Shown here: piece by piece, positions 1 through 5,356 of the stretch
Layout: every line of letters starts with the position of its first letter
Numbering within the stretch: position 1 is the stretch's first letter
Assembly: GCA_019233415.1 (NCBI GenBank)
Contig: JAFAMK010000067.1
Span: forward strand, 1 to 5,356
Direction of reading: 5' to 3'
DNA: 5,356 bases
Origin: Vulcanimicrobiota bacterium
GTDB lineage: Bacteria > Vulcanimicrobiota > Vulcanimicrobiia > Vulcanimicrobiales > Vulcanimicrobiaceae
The notes under the pieces: generated by a model
The model's input: the letters and a program-made list of their open reading frames with translations, nothing else
Told to the model about the DNA's origin: nothing
Database searches by the model: none
Translations under genes and position numbers: made by a program

Positions 1-544
1 GCACGCGGTCGACGACCGCGATCCCCGGCCCCGGCTCGTTCGCGTCGAGCAGCGTCACGTACAGGTTGCCGAGGACGCGGTTGCGGCACATCTCGGCGAT
101 GCGGCGGTGCAGCCGCCAGTTCTCGTGCAGGTACGCGGCGGGGTCGCGCACCTTCTCCTCCATCGCCGCCAGGATCGCCCGCAGGTCGGTGACGTCGTCG
201 CGCGCGCGCGAGCGGGTCGCATCGACCGTCACCGGCTCTTCGAGCGCGTGGCGCACGGCCGCGCAGTCGGCCAGCGTCCCGCCCTCCGGAAAGCCGGAGA
301 GCAGCTGGCTGAGCCGCAGGCTCGCCGTCGGTACGCTCGCGAACAGGCCGCCGCCGGGGCCCGTCCGCGACTTGACGAACCCGCGCTGCTGCAGGATGCG
401 CAGCGCCTCGTTCAGCGTGCCGTAGGCCACGTCGTACCGGCGCCGCAGGTCGTCCTTGGTGCCGAGCCGCTCGCCCTCCGGGATCGTCCCGGCGACGATC
501 GCGCCTTCGATCTCGTCGGCGAGCGCCGCCGCGCGACTCGTCAC
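1..544 (-). CDS. GntR-family transcriptional regulator, FCD (FadR-type) subfamily; 3' end beyond the left edge
   Basis: A DNA-binding regulator that probably responds to a small organic acid. Residues 5-70 form the GntR winged helix-turn-helix: an ALADEIEGAIVAGTIPEGERLG stretch in pieces, then TKDDLRRRYDVAYGTLNEAL (recognition helix region 29-48), RILQQRGFV and the wing GPGGGLFAS (62-70). Residues from about 90 onward match the start of the all-helical FCD effector domain (AAVRHALEEPV, then HENWRLHRRIAE and NRVLGNLY at 140-162). FCD proteins usually carry Asp-x3-His as the first metal ligands; here the pair reads Asn142-x3-His146. The remaining ligand histidines lie outside the window; 181 of an expected 220-250 residues are visible. 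The GTG at 544 is preceded by GGGGAA six bases upstream. The only other in-frame start is GTG at 595, where the purine-rich stretch overlaps the start itself; an in-frame stop (the end of the upstream gene) lies just beyond. Being the last gene of the leftward operon, it may control that operon and the divergent one. Family call sure; ligand unknown. Confidence 0.93.
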   Translation of the reverse strand, partial: MTSRAAALADEIEGAIVAGTIPEGERLGTKDDLRRRYDVAYGTLNEALRILQQRGFVKSRTGPGGGLFASVPTASLRLSQLLSGFPEGGTLADCAAVRHALEEPVTVDATRSRARDDVTDLRAILAAMEEKVRDPAAYLHENWRLHRRIAEMCRNRVLGNLYVTLLDANEPGPGIAVVDRV

Positions 545-550
545 CGTGTG

Positions 551-556
551 TTCCCC
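551..556 (-). promoter_or_regulatory. Ribosome binding site supporting the GTG start of the GntR regulator
   Basis: On the minus strand this reads GGGGAA, six bases before GTG at 544. It favours that start over the GTG at 595, whose nearest purine stretch (GGAGG) runs into the start codon itself. Confidence 0.5.
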
Positions 557-622
557 GAACCAGGCACCCGGCAGCGTTCGACGCGGCGGCTCCACCTCCG
601 TTCGGATGGTTGCGATGGCGCG

Positions 623-1735
623 CTACTTGTAGACCGCGACCCCGAGCGACGGCCGCGGGACGAAGATGCGCCCGTTGTACGCCGCCAGCGAGTGCGCGTG
701 GGCTTCGATCGGGACGTTCTCGATGAAGAACTTCGTCCCGGCGTCGATCACGGTGAAGACCGGGGTCGGCGCCCCCGTCTTCGTTCCGTCGCTGGTGCTG
801 TTGCTGTTGCTGACGTAGAACCGGTTCGTCGCCGGGTCGTACGCGCTCTCGTCGCCGCCGCCGGCCTGGTTGATCTGCGCGAGCGTGTGCCCGTCGCCGA
901 TGTCGAGGATGTACGTCTCGCCGGGATCGTTGCACGCGACGAGCAGCTCGCCGTTCGGCCCGAGCGCAAGCCCCGTCGGCCCGCACTTGTTGGGCATCGG
1001 GAAGACGTTCCGGATCGTCTCGGCGACCGGGTCGATGAAGTCGATCTCGCCGTTCTTGTTGGTCTTCGTCACGGGGACGGCTTGCACGAACGCGTGCAGG
1101 CTCGACACGTAGATCGAGTCCTCCATCCCGGTCGCGTCGGGGCGCTTGAGCGTCCCGATCAGCGTGTCGGTCGTCGTGTTGATGAACGACTGGAAGACCG
1201 GCGAGTCCGAGTCGCTGTCGATCAGCGCGATGTTGTCGTCGGGATCGTACGAGCCTTCGTCGGCGCGCGACTTTCCGCCGAGCGCGATCGACTTCGTGAC
1301 CGTGCGCGTGCCGAGGTCGATCACCTTGACCGTGTTGTTCCCGTCGTTCGCGTACAGCTTCGACGTCCCGACGAACAGGATGCCGTTCGGACCCGACGAC
1401 TTGCTCACTCCGGTATTTCCTTGGAACGCGAGCTTCCCGGTCCCGGTGATCGTCGTGACGTACGTGTTCGCGCTGAGGTCGACGACGTCGACGCCGAAAT
1501 TCGTCTTGTCGGCGAGGTAGTACAACGCACCGGCTCCGTCGACGAGGCCGATGTCGATGCTCCACGCGACCGCGCCGGGGACGTTCGGGATCGCGATCAC
1601 GCTCTGCGTGTACGACGACGTCGGCGGCACCGCGTTGTAGGGATGATCGCTGAAGAGGCCGCTGCTCCCGCTCGTTCCGCCGCCGCCGCCACAGGCGCTC
1701 GCGGCGAGCAGCGCGGCCAGCGCCAGATATTTCAT
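623..1735 (-). CDS. YncE/YVTN-type beta-propeller lipoprotein
   Basis: A predicted exported lipoprotein of 370 residues folding as a beta-propeller. The N-terminus is a short lipoprotein signal (KYLALAALLAASAC), with Cys15 as the probable acylation site. The -3 residue is Ala rather than Leu, so the lipobox is loose. A flexible GGGGGTSGSSG linker follows. Propeller repeats of the YVTN/YncE style are visible: residues 71-98 (LYYLADKTNFGVDVVDL, then NTYVTTITG), 126-154 (KLYANDGNNTVKVIDL), about 231-247, 263-288 and 305-343 (RFYVSN, then FTVIDAGTK). The end carries a HAHS motif at 346-349 followed by GRIFVP. The start at 1735 has a strong GAGGAG seven bases upstream, and the reading frame extending further upstream lies over the preceding gene, so it is not used. 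It follows the barrel gene by 20 bp in the same direction. Such propellers act as binding or scaffold domains; the partner and any catalytic role are unknown. Confidence 0.87.
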   Translation of the reverse strand: MKYLALAALLAASACGGGGGTSGSSGLFSDHPYNAVPPTSSYTQSVIAIPNVPGAVAWSIDIGLVDGAGALYYLADKTNFGVDVVDLSANTYVTTITGTGKLAFQGNTGVSKSSGPNGILFVGTSKLYANDGNNTVKVIDLGTRTVTKSIALGGKSRADEGSYDPDDNIALIDSDSDSPVFQSFINTTTDTLIGTLKRPDATGMEDSIYVSSLHAFVQAVPVTKTNKNGEIDFIDPVAETIRNVFPMPNKCGPTGLALGPNGELLVACNDPGETYILDIGDGHTLAQINQAGGGDESAYDPATNRFYVSNSNSTSDGTKTGAPTPVFTVIDAGTKFFIENVPIEAHAHSLAAYNGRIFVPRPSLGVAVYK

Positions 1736-1742
1736 CGCGCTT

Positions 1743-1748
1743 CTCCTC
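1743..1748 (-). promoter_or_regulatory. Ribosome binding site of the propeller lipoprotein
   Basis: GAGGAG on the minus strand, seven bases before ATG at 1735, just 3' of where the upstream gene's coding sequence ends (its stop codon is at 1756-1758). It decides the start: the same frame stays open to 2491, but only this ATG has a strong site and a lipoprotein signal behind it. Confidence 0.8.
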
Positions 1749-1755
1749 GACGTGT

Positions 1756-2835
1756 TCACTTTTCGATCCGGTACGTGGCTTCGAGCTGCAGGAACGCCTT
1801 GTGCGCGGCGTCCGGGCCGGCCGCATAGTTCTGGTCGTTCTTCACCTGCGCGCGGAACGAGAGCAGCTTCGAGGCGCGGTAGTTGAAGCCGTAGGTCTTG
1901 CGGTAGGTCAGCGAGATCGACGGCTGGTTGTCGAAGTACGTGCCGTAGTACTCGATCCCGTAGAACGGCACGACCTTGGTCTGCCCGTAGACCGGCAGGT
2001 TGAGGTACGCCGTCGGCACGTACTCGTTCTTGCGGCCCGCGTCGGTCTGGCCGCGCGCCAGCACCGACTGCGCGGTCGGCTCGAAGCGGTGGTTGACGAA
2101 CGTCGTGCGCAGGCTGAGCGTCAGGATGCGCCCGATGCGCGTGTCGGGTCCGGTGCGCCACGAGGCTTGCAGAAACGGGCCCTGCTTCTCGCGCGGCGTC
2201 GGGTTCGTCGGATCGCCGGCGCCGGGGCAGCAGACGCGTGCGCGGTAGTCCCAGCCCGCGTTCACCGTGAGCAGCGGGTTGAACGACCACTCGAGGCTCT
2301 CCAGCTCCTCGTAGTCGTAGCCGGAACCGCCAAACTTCGCATTCGCGCCAGAGCCACCGGTGCGGCCGGCGACCCCAAGGTGCGCGATGCGCTGGTAGCG
2401 CACGCCGAGGTGGCGGTTGAAGTACCAGCGCGCGTTCCCGGCCCAGCGCAAGAGGTCGCCGGGCAAGACCGCCGTCGTCGGGTTCTTGCACCCGACGTGC
2501 GTCGTCGCGTGGAAGCAGACGATCGTGTCGCTCCCGAAGTTCACCGACTGCGCGAGCGTCGGCTCGAGCAGCAGGTGGTGAAACGCCGACTCTTTGTGCC
2601 GGCCCTGACCGGTCGTGTGTGGCGGGTCGCCGCCGTACTGCGCGAGCGTCGCCGGCACCGGCGACGGCGATGCGTCAGCCGCGAACAGGTCCGGCAAGGC
2701 GGACGCGGCGGGGGCCGGCGGCGGGTCCGTCTGGGCCACGGCGGGGGAGCCCGGGGCCCAGACGGCGAGCGCCGCGGCCAGGGCCACGACGAGTGGTGCC
2801 GACCAGCGGCACGACTGGAACCTCGAACGGGACAT
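1756..2835 (-). CDS. Secreted protein, probable outer-membrane beta-barrel (porin-like), unrecognised family
   Basis: A 359-residue exported protein that I do not recognise as a named family. Residues 1-34 are a Sec signal peptide (Arg-rich start, hydrophobic core about 13-27, likely cleavage AVA|Q after residue 34). A Pro/Ala/Ser-rich linker covers roughly 36-65. From about 85 on the sequence alternates polar and aromatic/hydrophobic residues in short stretches typical of transmembrane beta-strands, for example LRWAGNARWYF, LESLEWSFNPLLTVNAGWDYR and TKVVPFYGIEYYGTYF, separated by Gly/Asn/Asp-rich turns. The last strand, AFLQLEATYRIEK, looks like a barrel closing strand but ends in Lys, not the usual aromatic. 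Cysteines 107, 116, 202 and 203 could form disulfides. The ATG at 2835 is chosen because AGGAGGG stands directly before it and the signal peptide begins there; an ATG 27 codons upstream gives an Arg-rich, unlikely N-terminus. First gene of the leftward operon. Transport of the hydroxylase substrate is a guess from position. Confidence 0.8.
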   Translation of the reverse strand: MSRSRFQSCRWSAPLVVALAAALAVWAPGSPAVAQTDPPPAPAASALPDLFAADASPSPVPATLAQYGGDPPHTTGQGRHKESAFHHLLLEPTLAQSVNFGSDTIVCFHATTHVGCKNPTTAVLPGDLLRWAGNARWYFNRHLGVRYQRIAHLGVAGRTGGSGANAKFGGSGYDYEELESLEWSFNPLLTVNAGWDYRARVCCPGAGDPTNPTPREKQGPFLQASWRTGPDTRIGRILTLSLRTTFVNHRFEPTAQSVLARGQTDAGRKNEYVPTAYLNLPVYGQTKVVPFYGIEYYGTYFDNQPSISLTYRKTYGFNYRASKLLSFRAQVKNDQNYAAGPDAAHKAFLQLEATYRIEK

Positions 2836-2838
2836 AAA

Positions 2839-2845
2839 CCCTCCT
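2839..2845 (-). promoter_or_regulatory. Ribosome binding site of the barrel protein
   Basis: AGGAGGG on the minus strand with three T bases between it and the ATG at 2835. Near-perfect Shine-Dalgarno match with a slightly short spacer; it sets the start at the signal peptide rather than at the ATG ending at 2916. Confidence 0.8.
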
Positions 2846-2923
2846 GACGGACCTCGGAAGGGGCGGCCGACAGGCCGGTTCCTCGAGGACCGTGGAAGAA
2901 AGCTTTTTCGATGCATTGAATAT

Positions 2924-2937
2924 GGCGAAAGTTCGCC
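2924..2937. repeat. Perfect inverted repeat GGCGAA-AG-TTCGCC, candidate operator
   Basis: Two 6-base arms that are exact reverse complements with a 2-base centre, lying at the edge of the AT-rich patch and 37 bases before the hydroxylase start. Size and position suit a dimeric regulator such as the GntR/FCD protein encoded at the other end of the leftward operon. The arms do not match the TGGTnnnACCA-like consensus of FadR, and a 6-base palindrome can occur by chance, so binding is unproven. Confidence 0.4.
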
Positions 2938-2965
2938 CCTTCCTGCCCGTTATCGGCGGAGTCGA

Positions 2966-2977
2966 ATGCAGAAATGA
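2966..2977 (+). other. Possible three-codon leader minicistron (M-Q-K-stop)
   Basis: ATG CAG AAA TGA. The GGAG at 2958-2961 sits four bases before this ATG, whereas it is 12 and 15 bases from the two ATGs of the hydroxylase small subunit. The TGA shares its last A with the ATG at 2977 (TGATG), an arrangement typical of translational coupling. It may be chance; if real, the small subunit would start at 2977 and be translated by re-initiation. Confidence 0.25.
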
Positions 2978-3444
2978 TGCACGTTGAGCTCTCTTTGGTA
3001 GTCGATGGAACCGCGCATCGCGTGCGGGTCAACCCCGACACGCCGCTGCTCTATGTGCTGCGCGACACACTGCATTCGGCGAACCCGCGCTTCGGCTGCG
3101 GCCTCGCGCAGTGCGGCGCGTGCACCGTGCTGCTCGACGGCGAGGCGGTGCGTTCGTGCGTGCTGCCGGCGCGCGCGGCGTCCGGCAAGCGCGTGACGAC
3201 GCTGGCCGGACTCGGCACGCCGGAGCGCCCGCATCCCGTGCAGCGCGCGTTCGCCGATGAGCAGGCGATGCAGTGCGGCTACTGCATCAACGGCTGGATG
3301 ATGACCGCGGCGTCCTTGCTCGCGCACGAGCGACGGCCGTCGGAGCGCGCGATTCGCGACGCGTGCGCAGGGCTCGTCTGCCGCTGCGGCGCGCACCTCG
3401 CGATGCTGCGCGCGATCGCGCGCGCGGCGGCGGAGCAGACGTGA
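2974..3444 (+). CDS. Small [2Fe-2S] iron-sulfur subunit of a xanthine-dehydrogenase-family molybdenum hydroxylase (IorA/NicA-like)
   Basis: Electron-transfer subunit carrying two [2Fe-2S] clusters, passing electrons from the molybdenum site of the large subunit to an external acceptor. The 156 residues match the usual 150-165 length. The plant-ferredoxin-like domain (about 1-80) has cluster ligands Cys42, Cys47, Cys50 and Cys62 (FGCGLAQCGACTVLLDG). The all-helical second domain has Cys101, Cys104, Cys136 and Cys138 (MQCGYC and VCRCG); Gln100 before the first pair is the conserved residue near the molybdopterin. All eight ligands are present. The CGYC-x-NG and CRCG variants fit the isoquinoline oxidoreductase/nicotinate dehydrogenase small subunits better than the CRCTGY form of xanthine and CO dehydrogenases. 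Two adjacent ATGs (2974, 2977) are possible starts. There is no signal peptide; it would be co-exported folded with the Tat-signal-bearing large subunit. Its last four bases overlap the next gene (GTGA). Substrate not determinable. Confidence 0.95.
   Translation: MMHVELSLVVDGTAHRVRVNPDTPLLYVLRDTLHSANPRFGCGLAQCGACTVLLDGEAVRSCVLPARAASGKRVTTLAGLGTPERPHPVQRAFADEQAMQCGYCINGWMMTAASLLAHERRPSERAIRDACAGLVCRCGAHLAMLRAIARAAAEQT
3432..3435 (+). promoter_or_regulatory. Ribosome binding site supporting the GTG start of the large subunit
   Basis: GGAG within GCGGCGGAG, five bases before the GTG at 3441. Together with the GTGA overlap with the preceding stop codon and the twin-arginine motif right after it, this fixes the start. 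Confidence 0.65.
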
Positions 3445-5356
3445 TCACGCGGCGCGCGCTGCTGCGCGCGAGCGGCGGCGCGGTGCTCGCGGTCTGCGCG
3501 GCGCCGTACGGCGCACGCGCGTTCGCCGCAACGGATGACGCCGCGCGGCTCGGCGCGTGGCTGCGGATCGGCGCCGACGGCGTCGTCGACGTCTTCACCG
3601 GCAAGGTCGAGATCGGGATGGGGACGCTGACCGGCCTCGCGCAGACCGTCGCCGAGGAACTGGACGTCCCGCTCGAGCGGATTCGGCTGACCGCCGGCGA
3701 CACCGACCTGACGCCCGACCAGGGCGGCGTCGGCGGGAGCACCTCGACCCAGCTCGGCGCGCGCCCGCTGCGCAACGCGGCCGCCGAGGCGCGCCGGATC
3801 CTCGTCGCCGCCGCGGCCGCGCGGTTCGGCGTCGCGCCGGAACAGCTCGTCACCGAGCACGGCATCGTGCGCGACGCGAACGACGCGACACGCACCGTCG
3901 CGTACGGCGACCTCGTCACGGCGCTGGCGAATGACCCCGCGCTGCGCACGAGCGGCGAGAGCACCACGCTCGACGTGCATGGAACCGCAACACCAAAAGA
4001 GCCGCGCGCGTACCGCCTCGTCGGCGCGCCGGTCGCACGGCTCGACGTCGCGCCGAAGGCGTACGGGCGCTTTCGCTACGTCGTCGACGTGCGCGTTCCG
4101 GGAATGCTCCACGCGCGCGTCGTGCGCCCGCCGTCGGTCGGCGCACGCCCGCTCGCCGTCGACGATGCGCCGCTGCGCGAGCTCGGCGACGCGCGCCTGG
4201 TGCGCATCGGCGACCTGCTCGCCGTCGTCGCGACACGCGAGTGGGACGCCGTGCGCGGCGCGGACGCGCTGGTCGTGCGCTGGAGCGCGCCGTCCACGCA
4301 GTTCCCCGCGATGGGCACGTTGGCCGACGCGATGTGGGCGATGCCGGCCGCCTCACGCGACACGCCGGTCGTGCGCGGCGCACCGGACGACGCGTTCGCC
4401 GGCGCGCAGGTCGTCGAGGCCGCGTACGCGTGGCCGTTTCAGGCGCATGCGACGATGGGCCCCGGCTGCGCGGTCGCCGACGTCCGCCCCGGCGGGCGCG
4501 CGACGATCTGGTGCGGCGCGCAGAAGCCGCACGCGCTGCGCGCGGGGATCGCCGACCTGCTCGGGCTTGCGCCCGCGCGCGTGCGCGTGATCTTCGTCGA
4601 GGACGCCGGCTCGTACGGCCGCGGCGGGTTCGACGACGCCGCGGCCGACGCGGCGCTGCTCTCGCGCGCGCTCGGCAAACCGGTGCGCGTGCAGTGGATG
4701 CGGCACGACATGACGCAGTGGGGCCCGAAGGCGCCGGCGATCGTCGCCCGCGCGCGCGGCGCGCTGCGCGACGGCACGGTCGCCGCGCTCGACCTGACGC
4801 TGCGCGCGTTCAACGGCGGCGAGATTTCGTCGCATCCCGACAACGCCGGCAACTTCCTGGCCGGGCAGATCATCGGCCGGCCGAACATCCCGCGCACCGA
4901 GTACGCGGCCTACGGGAAGAACTCGCCGGCGTACGCGATCCCCGCGCTGCGCGCCGTCGCCGAGCTGGTCGCACCGCTCGCGCCGGCGATCTCGCCGCTG
5001 CGCACGACGCACATGCGCGATCCGGAAGGCCCGGGAACGACGTTCGTCGTCGAGTCGTTCGTCGACGAGCTCGCGCACGCGGCCGGCGCCGACCCGCTCG
5101 CGTTTCGTCTGCGCCACCTGACCGATCCGCGCCACCTCGCCGTCCTGCACGCGGTCGCCAAGGCATCCGATTGGGACCGCCCCATCGACGCCGCGGGGCG
5201 CGGGCGCGGCGTCGCGTTCGCGACGCGCGGCGAGTCGCGGGGCGCGACCGTCGTCGCGACGGTCGCCGAGGTCGTCGTCGACACGGCGACCGGCGCAGTG
5301 CGCGTCGTGCGGCTGACCTGCGCGCACGACTGCGGCCTGATCGTGAACCCGCGCTC
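3441..5356 (+). CDS. Molybdopterin-binding large subunit of a xanthine-dehydrogenase-family hydroxylase (IorB/NicB-like), Tat-exported; 3' end beyond the right edge
   Basis: Catalytic subunit holding the molybdenum cofactor, expected to hydroxylate an N-heterocycle or oxidise an aldehyde. The frame is open for 638 codons to the window edge. Residues 3-9 (TRRALLR) form a twin-arginine motif, followed by a short hydrophobic stretch and possible cleavage near ARA-FA (25-29). The first molybdopterin-domain segment has KVEIGMGTLTGLAQTVAEEL (55-74), GDTDLTPDQGGVGGSTSTQ (86-104); a hammerhead-like domain spans about 207-290; then QAHATMGPG (334-342), GAQKPH (359-364), GSYGRGGFDDAAADAALLSR (390-409), PLRTTHMRDPEG (519-530), ESFVDELAHAAGADPLAFRL and AHDCGLIVNP (628-637). 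The usual GGGFGRR motif is replaced by SYGRGGF and the usual mEP by MGP, as I recall for the nicotinate dehydrogenase B-like branch. Roughly 100 residues, including the catalytic Glu motif, lie outside; some relatives add C-terminal cytochrome c domains. GTG start with a 4-bp overlap implies translational coupling and equal stoichiometry. Confidence 0.93.
   Translation, partial: MITRRALLRASGGAVLAVCAAPYGARAFAATDDAARLGAWLRIGADGVVDVFTGKVEIGMGTLTGLAQTVAEELDVPLERIRLTAGDTDLTPDQGGVGGSTSTQLGARPLRNAAAEARRILVAAAAARFGVAPEQLVTEHGIVRDANDATRTVAYGDLVTALANDPALRTSGESTTLDVHGTATPKEPRAYRLVGAPVARLDVAPKAYGRFRYVVDVRVPGMLHARVVRPPSVGARPLAVDDAPLRELGDARLVRIGDLLAVVATREWDAVRGADALVVRWSAPSTQFPAMGTLADAMWAMPAASRDTPVVRGAPDDAFAGAQVVEAAYAWPFQAHATMGPGCAVADVRPGGRATIWCGAQKPHALRAGIADLLGLAPARVRVIFVEDAGSYGRGGFDDAAADAALLSRALGKPVRVQWMRHDMTQWGPKAPAIVARARGALRDGTVAALDLTLRAFNGGEISSHPDNAGNFLAGQIIGRPNIPRTEYAAYGKNSPAYAIPALRAVAELVAPLAPAISPLRTTHMRDPEGPGTTFVVESFVDELAHAAGADPLAFRLRHLTDPRHLAVLHAVAKASDWDRPIDAAGRGRGVAFATRGESRGATVVATVAEVVVDTATGAVRVVRLTCAHDCGLIVNPR

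Larger units (their letters stand above)
2836..2973. promoter_or_regulatory. Divergent intergenic control region
   Basis: This 138-bp gap separates the leftward barrel/propeller/regulator operon from the rightward hydroxylase operon, so both promoters must lie here or inside the neighbouring coding ends. It holds the only clearly AT-rich patch of the window (about 2895-2933, with runs such as CTTTTTCG and TTGAATAT), in contrast with the GC-rich genes on both sides. I could not find a convincing -35/-10 pair with standard spacing on either strand. Two perfect palindromes are visible: TCCTCGAGGA at 2880-2889 and GGCGAA-AG-TTCGCC at 2924-2937. The neighbouring GntR/FCD regulator is the natural candidate to bind here, which is inference. 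Confidence 0.6.

Noticed and set aside
545..622. Possible hairpin between CCGAAC and GTTCGG in the gap before the regulator (minus strand)
   Set aside because: Arms of six bases separated by about 40 bases and no T-run; too weak for a terminator or attenuator in GC-rich DNA.
107..1828. Plus-strand open frame of 573 codons
   Set aside because: Its product is Arg/Val/Asp-rich with no recognisable domain and lies opposite the regulator and propeller genes, which have clear family motifs. Long antisense frames are expected at this GC content.
1736..2491. N-terminal extension of the propeller gene to 622 residues
   Set aside because: The extra 252 residues are an Arg/Pro-rich out-of-frame reading of the barrel gene; the lipoprotein signal and GAGGAG site mark ATG 1735 as the start.
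1801..2847. Plus-strand open frame of 348 codons opposite the barrel gene
   Set aside because: Arg/Val/Ala-rich low-complexity composition and no ribosome site; the minus strand here has a signal peptide and strong ribosome binding site.
2836..2916. Upstream ATG giving the barrel protein 27 more residues
   Set aside because: The extension is basic and precedes a complete signal peptide that has its own AGGAGGG; the upstream ATG has no comparable site and would consume most of the promoter region.
3421..3480. Runs of CGCGCG and GCGGCG simple repeats
   Set aside because: They are in-frame Ala/Arg codons typical of the whole window and not a structured repeat array.
3279..4112. Minus-strand frame of 277 codons across the small/large subunit junction
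   Set aside because: Runs antisense to two genes with conserved cofactor motifs and has no domain of its own.
4353..5327. Minus-strand open frame of 324 codons
   Set aside because: Arg-rich shadow of the hydroxylase large subunit, whose frame carries conserved family motifs throughout.

Overview
The window comes from a very GC-rich, diderm (Gram-negative-type) bacterium. Most third codon positions are G or C, one gene encodes a probable outer-membrane barrel, one a lipoprotein, and one enzyme subunit has a twin-arginine export signal. The phylum cannot be fixed from this sequence. A high-GC proteobacterium or a member of the Vulcanimicrobiota/Eremiobacterota (WPS-2) group would both fit, and that is only an impression.

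The layout is two divergent transcription units around a 138-bp gap (2836-2973). Leftwards (minus strand) there are three genes in order: a secreted, probable outer-membrane beta-barrel protein (2835-1756), a YncE/YVTN-type beta-propeller lipoprotein (1735-623), and a GntR-family regulator of the FCD/FadR type (544-1, cut by the left edge). Spacings are 20 and 78 bp and nothing resembling a terminator lies between them, so they look like one operon. Rightwards (plus strand) there is a two-subunit molybdenum hydroxylase of the xanthine-dehydrogenase superfamily. It consists of a small [2Fe-2S] subunit (2974-3444) and a Tat-exported molybdopterin-binding large subunit (3441 onwards, cut by the right edge), overlapping by 4 bp. 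The large subunit starts with GTG and runs open for 638 codons to the window end.

The large-subunit motifs resemble the isoquinoline 1-oxidoreductase beta / nicotinate dehydrogenase subunit B group, so the likely reaction is water-derived hydroxylation of an N-heterocycle or oxidation of an aldehyde on the periplasmic side. No FAD subunit is seen, which is normal for this group. Electrons would then go to a cytochrome or other acceptor outside the window.

A reasonable but unproven reading is an inducible uptake-and-oxidation module: barrel protein for passage or surface contact, propeller lipoprotein as an accessory, FCD regulator sensing a small organic acid, and the hydroxylase as the enzyme. 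A perfect 14-bp inverted repeat at 2924-2937, inside the only AT-rich patch of the divergent gap, is the best candidate for an operator. I found no RNA genes, CRISPR array, mobile element or prophage sequence. All stretches over 300 bases are covered by genes.
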